A stretch of DNA of 47,834 nt from the NCBI GenBank assembly GCA_023135955.1, contig JAGLSB010000509.1:1-47834 (forward strand), given 5' to 3'. The notes under the pieces were generated by a model. That model was not told where the DNA came from. It searched no databases and saw only the letters and a list, made by a program, of their open reading frames with translations. The DNA is from Bacteroidales bacterium (lineage in GTDB: Bacteria; Bacteroidota; Bacteroidia; Bacteroidales; GCA-2748055). Shown in pieces: positions 8,814 to 18,200 of this stretch. A program made the translations under genes and the position numbers. Position 1 is the first letter of the stretch. Every line of letters starts with the position of its first letter.

Positions 8814-9818
8814 ATGAGTACTCAGCATGAAATAAAAGTGTCGAAAGACATAAATGGCCTTGAAAAAAGAGACGCTACGAAAATATTAAGCAGACATCCG
8901 CAAAATCCTTTATTGCATATTAGTGATTTTCCGGGATGTGCCCAGTTATACAATCCTTCACCCGTAATGTTTGGTGATGAAACGATACTCTTAGTTTCTG
9001 TTGTCGATCACGCCGCTACCGATGGCTTTGGCAGAGATGTTGGCCAGACACGAGTTGCTCGTAGTATGGATGGCGTCAATTTTACCCTTTCTGAAAAGAA
9101 TTTTATCGAACTCCAAAGTGATGAATATCCTTATCCCCTCTATCATCACTTCATCGACAATCGGGTTACAAAAATTGATGACTGGTATTATATCATTACA
9201 CCTGTAATGGTGAAAGGATTCGATTCCCCTGTGGGAATGCTGGGGCGGACAAAAGATTTTGAATCTTACGAACGTATCGATATTATTACCCAGCCTAAAA
9301 ACCGGGGAGCATCTCTCTTTCCTGTAAAAATTAATGGCAAGTACTATAAATTAGATCGTCCTGGTGGCGGTGATGGTGGAGATGGTGACATATGGATAAG
9401 TGCCTCAACAGATTTAGTACACTGGGGAGAGTTTAAACCGGTAATTGCAGCAGGATATCGTTTCTGGAATGTTCAAAAAATAGGACCAACTCCACCGATA
9501 AAGACGAAGGACGGTTGGCTGGATATTATCCACGGTGTATTCTCTCCGGCCGGAGGAACCTACTATTATATTGGTGCAATTTTGCTTGATCTTGAAGAAC
9601 CCTGGAAAGTTATCGGTAAAACGAACAGCTATCTGATGATGCCACAGGAGGAGTATGAAAAACATGGAAATTGCGACAATACAATTTTTCCCTGTGGAGC
9701 CATTCCAAAATACGACATTGATGAACTATGGCTGTACTATGGTGCAACAGATTTCTCAATTTGTCTGGCAACAGGTTCCTTAAGTGGTATTGTTGATGCT
9801 TGTAAAAAAGGCCTGTAA
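8814..9818 (+). CDS. GH130-family glycoside phosphorylase or hydrolase
   Basis: From the ATG at 8814 the protein has 334 residues; a TTG three codons upstream (8805) is less likely. No signal peptide is present, so it acts in the cytoplasm. The five-bladed propeller pattern of GH130 is clear: AQLYNPSPVMFGDETILLVS near the start, KNRGASLFPVKINGKYYKLD, then KIGPTPPIKTKDGWLDIIHG at about residues 218-237, DLEEPWKVIGKT, and DNTIFPCGAIPKYDIDELWL with YYGATDFSICLATG at the end. Family members mostly phosphorolyse beta-mannosides, some hydrolyse them. Next to the symporter it may process imported disaccharides. Whether it is a phosphorylase here is open. Confidence 0.85.
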   Translation: MSTQHEIKVSKDINGLEKRDATKILSRHPQNPLLHISDFPGCAQLYNPSPVMFGDETILLVSVVDHAATDGFGRDVGQTRVARSMDGVNFTLSEKNFIELQSDEYPYPLYHHFIDNRVTKIDDWYYIITPVMVKGFDSPVGMLGRTKDFESYERIDIITQPKNRGASLFPVKINGKYYKLDRPGGGDGGDGDIWISASTDLVHWGEFKPVIAAGYRFWNVQKIGPTPPIKTKDGWLDIIHGVFSPAGGTYYYIGAILLDLEEPWKVIGKTNSYLMMPQEEYEKHGNCDNTIFPCGAIPKYDIDELWLYYGATDFSICLATGSLSGIVDACKKGL

Positions 9819-9907
9819 CATTCGGGCTTAATATTCATCCTTTAAAAAAGTTCAAAGCTATCTATCCCATTTTGGATAAAAATGAAATCTCAACAAATCC
9901 TGAAATT

Positions 9908-11713
9908 ATGCCAAAAATCACCCAAGTAAAATGGATCTCAATTCTAATCCTGTTTTCAATATTGATTGCTTCATGTGGGGAAAAGGAAATACCTGAAAAT
10001 AAATTTATTTACGCTAAAGATGGTCGCTTGTTTTTTCCTGATGGCAAGGAATTGTCCCTTTGGGGCGTAAACCTGCAACCTTGCTTGTCCTGGGAGTACA
10101 ATAGCTTGTTTAAATTAATTGGAGTTCCATTAAGAGCAGATAGTCTTAAACTGGCAACCGATAATGCCCTGGATGAGATCCAAAAAATGAACTGTGATTT
10201 AATCCGTTGTCATCTGACACCTTCCGACTTTACCGATAACGAGGGAAATCTGGTTGAAACGGTTTATCTTGACATCCTTGACTATATGGTTGCTGAAGCT
10301 TCTAATAGAGGAATTTACTCTTACATTACCTTTCTAAATACGAATATGGGTTTCGATATTGATGTTGATGAACCCAAAGATCATACCCCAAATTTTGTCG
10401 AAAATTCCTTTGGAGGTAAACTGGACCGTAAGCATCTTATTGAAAATGAGGACATAGTTAATAAATCAAAAAATTATATAAGCCAACTTTTAAACCGGGT
10501 AAATCCTTATTTAAAAACAAGCTACAAAAATACTCCAGCCATTGCTGTCTGGGAAATTAGCAATGAGCCTACCTATTACTCCTATAAGCAAGTGAAAGAA
10601 ACTCCCTATTATGAGGAGTTTAAATCGTGGGCATTAGGACAGGGATTGGAAGATACTGAAGAGGATTACGCCTCATATCGATATGATCTTGTATTGAACT
10701 ACATCAATGATATGTATGATGTAATACGCGAGACGGGAGCGGTACAGCCTATTGTTTGGAATTGTAACTGGAATAAAATGATCAATGGTCACGAAGAAAT
10801 TTTTGATGCCATTGGGATCTCTAAAGTTGAGGTCGTGTCATTTTGTAACTATCCCGGACAAAGTGTTTGTAAAAAACCATATACCAAAAATCCTGTTGAC
10901 CTTTCAGGTTACGACTTTTCATCCTTTTTAAAGAATTCATATACCAAAGAAGATTGGTATGGTTGGGCATTGCGGCCCGACTTTATGAAAAAGGCTAAGG
11001 TCGCCTATGAGTTTGAGATTTTCTACAATCAGAGTGCCTATTTATACCCTGCACAAGCATCATTCTTCAGGGCAATGGGTGTGCAAATGGCAAGTATGTG
11101 GCATTATAGTATGCCAAGGTACGCACCTTACAGAAATGGTTCACATCATTTAAGTCTGACCAGTACACCCCCAAAAGCAGCTTCTTATGCTGTTGCCGGA
11201 GAGTTATTTAGGTCCTTACCATTGTATCACGAATATGATACCGTTTCAACTACAGAAAAAGTGACTGAAAATTATATGTATTCCTATGAAAAGAATATTA
11301 GCATTTATAGCTCAGATGAAATGTATATCCATTCTGGGCCTGTTGATGATAATGAGTTGCCTGAGCCTTCCGGGAATGTAAAAAAAGTGATTGGCTTCGG
11401 AAACTCTCCCCTTGCTAAATACGATGGGAATGGTATTTATACTATAAATATTCAGGATAATTCGATTGAAATTGAAATAGAACCGAATACAGAACAATTA
11501 AAACCTCTTTGGGGAAAGGACTTTCTTGTTGGTCTCGTAACTCAACTAGATTATCTGACTCATCATTCATTTGAATTAAATCTTAAGGGCTGGGATGCTT
11601 CCAATTCTGTTATTTATCGATTGGAGAATGATGTTAAAACCAAAATAGAAGTTCTGGATAATTCACTCCTTTCATTTCAGGCTATTCCAGGAAAATATCT
11701 TATTGAAAAATAA
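9908..11713 (+). CDS. Clan GH-A glycoside hydrolase (GH5-like), lipoprotein; paralog A
   Basis: The ATG at 9908 gives 601 residues with a lipoprotein signal peptide (SILILFSILIASCGEK, lipobox Cys). An upstream in-frame TTG at 9872 would add a poor 12-residue extension. The catalytic domain is a TIM barrel: LSLWGVNLQPCLSWEYN, LIRCHLTPSDFTD, acid/base candidate Glu220 in AVWEISNEPTYY, and nucleophile candidates Glu368/Glu370 in VAYEFEIFYNQSAYLYP. It resembles GH5/cellulase-type enzymes in layout, but I cannot assign a CAZy family. Two paralogs occur at 15294 and 36280 with the same LxPSDFTD/LxPADFTD, NEP, YEFE and FYNQS signatures. It is followed 25 bp later by a sulfatase and is likely co-transcribed with it. 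Confidence 0.85.
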   Translation: MPKITQVKWISILILFSILIASCGEKEIPENKFIYAKDGRLFFPDGKELSLWGVNLQPCLSWEYNSLFKLIGVPLRADSLKLATDNALDEIQKMNCDLIRCHLTPSDFTDNEGNLVETVYLDILDYMVAEASNRGIYSYITFLNTNMGFDIDVDEPKDHTPNFVENSFGGKLDRKHLIENEDIVNKSKNYISQLLNRVNPYLKTSYKNTPAIAVWEISNEPTYYSYKQVKETPYYEEFKSWALGQGLEDTEEDYASYRYDLVLNYINDMYDVIRETGAVQPIVWNCNWNKMINGHEEIFDAIGISKVEVVSFCNYPGQSVCKKPYTKNPVDLSGYDFSSFLKNSYTKEDWYGWALRPDFMKKAKVAYEFEIFYNQSAYLYPAQASFFRAMGVQMASMWHYSMPRYAPYRNGSHHLSLTSTPPKAASYAVAGELFRSLPLYHEYDTVSTTEKVTENYMYSYEKNISIYSSDEMYIHSGPVDDNELPEPSGNVKKVIGFGNSPLAKYDGNGIYTINIQDNSIEIEIEPNTEQLKPLWGKDFLVGLVTQLDYLTHHSFELNLKGWDASNSVIYRLENDVKTKIEVLDNSLLSFQAIPGKYLIEK

Positions 11714-11738
11714 TTAAGTTTTATCATAATTCTGAGCT

Positions 11739-13337
11739 ATGTCAGTGCGTAAACAAGTAATCAGTATCCTTCCTGTAATTTTTCTTTCAACAGGATGTAG
11801 TGAATCAATTAAACAAGACCTCAAACCCAATGTGGTAGTTATGTATATCGATGATTTGGATTTTGATGAACTAGGCTATTATGGTTCGATAAATCTAACT
11901 CCGAATATTGATAAGCTTGCCAGTGAAGGAATGAATTTCACACGTGCATATGTTACATCTACTGTATGCACACCCAGTCGGTATGGTCTTGTAACCGGTA
12001 ATTATGCATCCCGGTCGATAGCCATTCAGGAAAATCCAGCATCCACTTGGCGAAATCGACTTTATCCGCCCGGAACCGATGCAAATGTTCATTTTAATTG
12101 TATTCTGACTCCTGGAGAAAAGACCTTTGGTAATTATATGCATGAAGCGGGTTATGTGACTGGTATGGTTGGGAAATGGCATATGGGCGGTAGCGCAAAA
12201 GGAGAATATATCTATAAAGATAGTGACGGCAATTTTACAAAGCCTAAAATACCCTTGAATAAGGAAGAAAGTTATGACAGTCCCTACAACCAACAGTCTA
12301 TTAAAGAGCATTACAAAACCATAACCAATTATATTAAAGAAAATTTCGGATTCGATTTTGTTGATGGTTTTTTTGAACAGAATGCTTCTGGTCTGCGGCA
12401 ATCAGGATATCCGGAAATTTATCAAAAACATAATCTGGAATGGATAACCGCCAACGGACAGAAATTTATTAGAGAAAACAAGGATATACCATTCTTTCTA
12501 TATTATGCTTTAACCCTGCCACACGGCGAACAAGGTGGGTTTAAAGAAAATATTGAGTCCTCCGAATTGACAATTACTCCTGGTGGAAGAATTGATAAAA
12601 TGCCTGAAACCGGTATGCCTGATAGAAACAAGCTATCTGAACGCTGCAAAGCAGCAGACTTAAAACCGGCATCGATGGCCATGATGTATGTGGATGATGC
12701 AGTGGGAGCACTTTTAAATACCTTAAAAGAAGAGGGACTGGAAGAAAATACGATTGTAATGTTTATCAGCGATCATGGAAATTATGCAAAACTGGCACTT
12801 TTTGAAGGTGGGGTCAGGGTACCATTTATTGTTAAATGGCCGGGGATTGTAAAAGCCGGATCATCAAATGACCAGATTATTGCAAATATTGATGTTACTC
12901 CAACCATTTTAGAAATTTCTGAGTCTAATAAAGAAATTAGTTTTGATGGAATTAGTTTTTTATCACTTCTAAAAGGAAGCAAGGAATCCATACGTGAAGC
13001 CCTGTTAATTGAAGTAGGGTATGCAAAGGCAATAGTCACGAAAGAATCCAAGCTTACCTACATCCGGTTTCCTGAAGAAGAAAAGGAAACTATTGAAGGT
13101 CATGGAGGAATAGACGGTATCAATTACAATGCCTCAAACGCAACATTTGCAAAACGTCAAAAATCCAATTATCCTGGTTATTGGGATTTAAACCAACTAT
13201 ATGATCTGGTAAACGATTCTGCAGAGCAGAAAAATATTTATTCCGATAACCCTGAAAAGCTTGAGGGATTGGAAGAACTTATGAAAAGGGAGCTAGATAA
13301 ATTGCCTCATACTTTTGGCGAAATAAAAGTAAAATAG
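11739..13337 (+). CDS. Sulfatase (S1 family), lipoprotein, Cys-type
   Basis: A 532-residue sulfatase with a lipoprotein signal (VIFLSTGCSES). It hydrolyses sulfate esters, here presumably on a polysaccharide or its oligomers. Metal ligands appear in YIDDLDFDELGYYGS, the formylglycine motif is VCTPSRYGLVTG with Cys77 as the residue to be oxidised, GKWHMGG supplies the conserved Lys and His, and SDHGNYAKLALFEGGVRVP carries the second metal site and a conserved Lys. The C-terminus ends LPHTFGEIKVK. It is a close relative of the catalytic part of the sulfatase at 19559 and a more distant one of that at 29899. The gap to the next gene is 4 bp. Confidence 0.95.
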   Translation: MSVRKQVISILPVIFLSTGCSESIKQDLKPNVVVMYIDDLDFDELGYYGSINLTPNIDKLASEGMNFTRAYVTSTVCTPSRYGLVTGNYASRSIAIQENPASTWRNRLYPPGTDANVHFNCILTPGEKTFGNYMHEAGYVTGMVGKWHMGGSAKGEYIYKDSDGNFTKPKIPLNKEESYDSPYNQQSIKEHYKTITNYIKENFGFDFVDGFFEQNASGLRQSGYPEIYQKHNLEWITANGQKFIRENKDIPFFLYYALTLPHGEQGGFKENIESSELTITPGGRIDKMPETGMPDRNKLSERCKAADLKPASMAMMYVDDAVGALLNTLKEEGLEENTIVMFISDHGNYAKLALFEGGVRVPFIVKWPGIVKAGSSNDQIIANIDVTPTILEISESNKEISFDGISFLSLLKGSKESIREALLIEVGYAKAIVTKESKLTYIRFPEEEKETIEGHGGIDGINYNASNATFAKRQKSNYPGYWDLNQLYDLVNDSAEQKNIYSDNPEKLEGLEELMKRELDKLPHTFGEIKVK

Positions 13338-13341
13338 TATT

Positions 13342-14721
13342 ATGAATTCAGCTAAGATTTTTATATTCTTAACGATATCTTTCTCCAATCTTTTGTGCTT
13401 TGGGCAGGATGGCTCGTACGATTTTTTCGACGGAACCGATATACAGACATATTGCATTATGACTTATGCAGAGGATCAAATAAAGGATGTACGAAAAAGT
13501 GATTTTTTGCTGACTATTCATGATGAAAATGGAAACTCAATAAACGATTCGGTAAATATTGAACTGGTTTCACATGAATTTGATTTTGGAACCGATTTAT
13601 TTAATTTTCATAAACTTGATAATTCCGATCCGGCACTGATTACTTCCCTAAAAGTTATCGACACCCTTTTTAATTCTGTAATTATTTGTGATTACTGGGG
13701 TACTAACCAGAATCAACTAAATGGACCCTTTAATTGGGATTCACCCGATTATGGCTTTCAGATTGCCGAAGATTACAAGAAAAGAGGGCGTTATCATGCT
13801 TTGATTTTTGGCTTTCCAAGGTGGTTGCATTATTTCGATACCGAAGAAAAGCAATGGGAAGTAATCGAACAACGATTTATGAATGTAGCAGGCAGGTATG
13901 GCGATTTGATTACGGAGATTGATGTTATCAATGAGTTTGTCAATTACCAATATTGGGATCAAAATGCCCATGCCCTGTATTTAAAAACTACTACTTTTCC
14001 TGATTTTGCGAAACCCGAGAACGGTCTTAGGGTGTTGAAGCTTGCAAAAAAACATTTTCCAAATGCCAGACTGGTAGTACTGGAAACCGGGATATGGAGT
14101 ATGAAAAATCCTGTTTTTCATGAAATTTACGATTACCATAAATATCTCATAGATCATAATGCCCCAGATTATTTTATTGGATACCAGGCACATTATTATT
14201 CTGATGGATTACCTTTCCAGGAGGGTTCCAGAAAATATGGCCCCAGAACTTTTATGATGGATGATATCAACAGCGCCATTGAACATATGGGTTCTCTTGG
14301 CAAGCCTATGACTATTACAGAGTTTAATCCGCCTTCAAGAAATAATCAAAACACCGACCCAGATCAACCCAGAATAAGTGACGAAGAAATTGCTGCCTGG
14401 GAAACCAACTTCTATACACTGATGTTTTCCAAACCCTATGTGTATGGACTTTCCAGATGGTTTACAGTTGATAACCTGGGTGGCAAAGGCATGGATGCAG
14501 GCGTGGTAACCGAAGAAGGAGAATTGAAACCAAATTATTTTGCATTAAAGAAGCTGATTAAAGAGAAATGGCATACAAGATGGGAAGGGAATGCAAATCA
14601 AACCATTTCTTTGAATGGATTTTACGGTACTTACAAAGTAAATATTGATGGGTTTGAAGAAGAAATAGTTGAACTAACCCAATTGAATACCTTACAAACA
14701 ATTATACTCCGAAAGAAATAA
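13342..14721 (+). CDS. GH10-type secreted glycoside hydrolase
   Basis: A 459-residue protein with a signal peptide ending near LLCFGQDG. After a small beta-rich N-terminal stretch (LLTIHDENGNSINDSVNIEL and EFDFGTDLFNF, the usual lead-in of GH10-like proteins) comes a TIM barrel with acid/base Glu198 in IDVINEFVN and nucleophile Glu327 in MTITEFNPPS. These two motifs match the WDVxNE and xTExD positions of GH10 xylanases. LSRWFTVDN and KPNYFALKKLI complete the barrel. It should cut an internal beta-linked backbone such as xylan; the true substrate may differ, because divergent GH10 proteins are common. It is tightly coupled to the upstream sulfatase. Confidence 0.85.
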   Translation: MNSAKIFIFLTISFSNLLCFGQDGSYDFFDGTDIQTYCIMTYAEDQIKDVRKSDFLLTIHDENGNSINDSVNIELVSHEFDFGTDLFNFHKLDNSDPALITSLKVIDTLFNSVIICDYWGTNQNQLNGPFNWDSPDYGFQIAEDYKKRGRYHALIFGFPRWLHYFDTEEKQWEVIEQRFMNVAGRYGDLITEIDVINEFVNYQYWDQNAHALYLKTTTFPDFAKPENGLRVLKLAKKHFPNARLVVLETGIWSMKNPVFHEIYDYHKYLIDHNAPDYFIGYQAHYYSDGLPFQEGSRKYGPRTFMMDDINSAIEHMGSLGKPMTITEFNPPSRNNQNTDPDQPRISDEEIAAWETNFYTLMFSKPYVYGLSRWFTVDNLGGKGMDAGVVTEEGELKPNYFALKKLIKEKWHTRWEGNANQTISLNGFYGTYKVNIDGFEEEIVELTQLNTLQTIILRKK

Positions 14722-14810
14722 AAAAAATGAGTATATGCTTAGAATATTTTCAATACATTCCTTGTTATTTCGCAAGGACATTAATGCATTCATTTGCTTA
14801 TAACAGAATT

Positions 14811-15092
14811 ATGAAACAGAAGCATATTTTATCAATTTAAATTCTAATTATCTGAATCTCGGTAAATCCACTATTTTCACAGGAAGTTACAGGTGAATTG
14901 AAAAAATGGCATAAGGTCACAATTAAATTTAACGGTTCTTTAACCAGTGAGACAAAAACCGATAATCCATTTTTGAATTCTGGCACAATCGGCTGGGAAC
15001 AAATCTTTGGCGAGATTTTATATTCTCAAATGGTGCTATTTTTAAGGACTTTTCAAAATACTGCTATTATAAGTCTTCTTTTGCTAATATAA
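14811..15092 (+). pseudogene. Decayed DUF5060-type glycoside hydrolase gene (N-terminal remnant)
   Basis: Reading one frame from the ATG at 14811 gives MKQKHILSI, stop, ILII, stop, then ISVNPLFSQEVTGELKKW and HKVTIKFNGSLTSETKTDNP without interruption. That is a signal peptide broken by two in-frame stops followed by the first half of a DUF5060 domain, the beta-sandwich found at the N-terminus of some secreted GH-A hydrolases. The similarity ends after about 65 residues (FLNSGTIGW), and a different frame continues briefly to about 15111. Everything downstream of that domain is missing. It was probably another hydrolase of this locus, lost by deletion and point mutation. Confidence 0.6.
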
Positions 15093-15154
15093 ACACCTCA
15101 GCTATTTAATGGACTGTATTTTTACCAATTATCGACTCTTCGAGCATAATTAAA

Positions 15155-15201
15155 ATTGGCTGTTTTTTAAATCTCATTGTAATACCAAATTACTAATTTT
15201 A
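15155..15201 (+). promoter_or_regulatory. Degenerate locus element plus -7-like box, copy 3 (GH-A/FN3 gene)
   Basis: ATTGGCTGTTTTTTAAATC at 15155-15173 keeps the TTGGC core but little of the 3' half. TAATTTTA, one base off TAnnTTTG, starts 39 bp after the element's start, at the same spacing as the better copies. It precedes the 15294 gene by 93 bp. Weak alone; supported by spacing and position. Confidence 0.3.
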
Positions 15202-15293
15202 TGAAATTCGATAAGGTCTGAGTTTTTACCATAGAAAATATTTCTTTGGTTCATACTGGATTTGAATTTTAAAAGGAGTTAACAATTAGTGAT

Positions 15294-18200
15294 ATGAACT
15301 CAATTTTCAAGACTTGTAGAAAATTTAATAAAGTAATTTATAATGGGATTAATCCTAAATACCTATTTGTTACCATAATACTGGTCCTGGCATCTAATTT
15401 ATTTGCACAAGATGATTTTGTATATGTTCAGGATGGAAGATTGCTCTATCCCAATGGAGAGGAGGTAGCTCTCATGGGGGTAAATCTCCAAACTATGATT
15501 TCCTGGGAGTACAATGCGAAATTGAAGGATGCAGGAATTCCTAAGGATGCGGAAGTCTGGAAAAGAATGGCTGATAAAAGCCTGGATGAGCTTGAAATAA
15601 TGGGTGCCAATTATATACGTGTACATCTTACACCCTCTGATTTTACCGATGCCAATGGAGGCCTGATAGAAACAATTTATCTCGATTTGTTAGATTATAC
15701 GACTGCAGAAGCAGCCAAACGTGGCATCCGTTTGTGCTATGCATTCATGAATTATATGGGTGGCTATGAAGTTGCTTCTTCCTTTATGAGAACCTCTTAT
15801 CTGGAAGCAAAATCTATATCTTCAGCAGATGAAAAATATTATCATAAGGCTTTGTTGATGTTTGATAATGATTATCTGGCTGCATCTAAAAACTATATAC
15901 GAAACTTATTAAACAGGGAGAACCCTTATAGCAATAAGGCATACAAGTCGGATACCAACATTATTGTTTGGGGTATTCAAAACGAACCAACGTATTTGGA
16001 TTACAATCAGCTAAAATTATACACAGAAGAATATTCCAGATTTCAGATCTGGCTGACCGATAATGGTCTGACTGAAAATAATGGTGCTAACTATCCCTCC
16101 TATCGCAAACAAAGGGTGAAGGGATACATAAATGAAATTCATGACGAGATAAGAAGTACCGGATCTGTTCAGCCTGTGGAATGGAGCCTGAACTGGCACA
16201 GATTCCGTAATGGTCGTGAAGATGTATTTACAGCGGTAGCAGAATCAAAAGTTGAGGTGGTATCGTTCTGTACCTATCCAGGTCAAAGTGTTGCCACACA
16301 GTTAGGTGGGGGGAGCTATTTGAATTTCGATGGTGATCTTTCTACCTACGACTTTAGCGATTGGTTTAAAAGCGGCTACAATGAATTATCATGGTATGGC
16401 TGGCTTCTTACTAATGATTTTAGCTCCAAGGCAAAAATTGTATATGAGTTTGAAAGTTTTTATAACCAGAGTTCATATATATATCCTGCTATTGCTGATC
16501 TACAGCGTTCTTTAGGGGCACAGGCAGCTGCCATGTGGCACTATAGTCAACCTGATTATGCTCAGTACAACAGTGGATCGCATATTTTGAATCTTAAATG
16601 TACCCCCAATAAAGCTGCAGCCTTTGCGGTGGCTTCGAAAATATACCAGAATACCCAGACAGAACAAGCTTATCATCCAAACTCAACAACCGAGTGGCAA
16701 ACAGATAATTATATGTATTCATTCTCTAATGATATTGCCATTTATAGCGATGATGAATCATACTGCTATTCGGCAAGTGTAAGTCCGGGACAATTACCAT
16801 CACCTCCCATCAATCCGAAATATATAATGGGTATTGGTAATTCAGAGCTGGTGGAATACTCAGGAAACGGGAACTACCTAATAGAATTAGTTGGCGATAC
16901 ACTGGACCTAAATATCCAACCTGATGTCAGTTATAACTACTCGCTATCCTCAAGAGAAGATGCCTTAATAACTAATTTGCATTATGACACTATCCATGAT
17001 CTTAAGTTAAAATTCTGGGAAAAGTACGGAAAGTATGAAATTTTCTCGGTTGAAGAAGGCAAGTATGAACTGGTATCTACCGCTTTTTATTTAGACAGTT
17101 TGAGTGTCAAACCGGGAAAATACAAAATTTTTATTGCCGACACTTTATATTCAGCAGAAAGTGAAGCTCCTACTACTCCGGCAAATTTAGTTGTTGGAAA
17201 TGTAAAGCCAACCAAAGTAGATCTTAGCTGGGAAGCTTCCTCAAACGCTTATATTGAGAAATATATTGTATTTGTGGATGGTGTAGAAGACATAGCTGTT
17301 TTTGCGCCAGCAACGAGCGTTACCATCGATGGTCTGACATGTGGAAATTCCCATAACTTAAGTGTGAAAGCCGTTAGTGGTGCTGGAAATGAATCACCGC
17401 TTAGTGCAATTGAAACTGTTACAACCGATATTTGCGATATTATTGCTCCAACGAAGCCCACTAATCTCGTTTCTTCTAACATTACACCCAACAGTATTAA
17501 GCTTTCCTGGCAACAGTCAAGTGACAATATTGAAGTATGGGAATATGAAGTTTATATAAACGGTAAAAAAAAACTTGAGGTTCTTTACCCCGATACAAGC
17601 ATTAATATAAGTGGATTATACTGTGAAACCGACTATGAACTGTCCGTAAAGGCAAAAGATGAGGCAGGTAATTTATCACCTGCCAGTGAGATTCTGGCTG
17701 TCAGTACTATTGCATGCTCAGGATTAATTAGCTATCAGGAATGGAGAGGTATTGAAGGCTGGGAATTATCAGATTTAACATCTCATCCTGATTATCCTGA
17801 AAATCCTGACACCACCGGATATGTAACTTCCCTCCAAATCCCGACTAACTATGGATATAATTACGGCCAGAGGTTTTTGGGAAGTATAATCGCACCCGAA
17901 ACAGGGACCTATTATTTCTGGATTGCATCGGATAATGCTGGTCAGCTATGGCTAAGCCCTGATAATACATATGATAATAAATTATTGATCGCTTATAACA
18001 ATAGCTGGACCAATTACCAGGAATGGAATAAATTCTCATCTCAAAAGTCGGCAGGAAAAAACCTTATCAAGGACCAAAAATATTATGTTGAAGTTATAAT
18101 GAAGGCTGCTGCCGGTGGAGACCACCTAACTGTAGGCTGGAGAAAGCCATCAGATGGTATAGGTACTGAACCCTTTGAAATAATTTCTGGAAGAGTATTA

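Noticed and set aside
15006-15054. TTTGGCGAGATTTTATATT, resembling the 19-bp element, within the DUF5060 remnant
   Set aside because: There is no -7-like box 39-40 bp after its start, and the TTTGGC lies in the former coding frame of the remnant or just past it.
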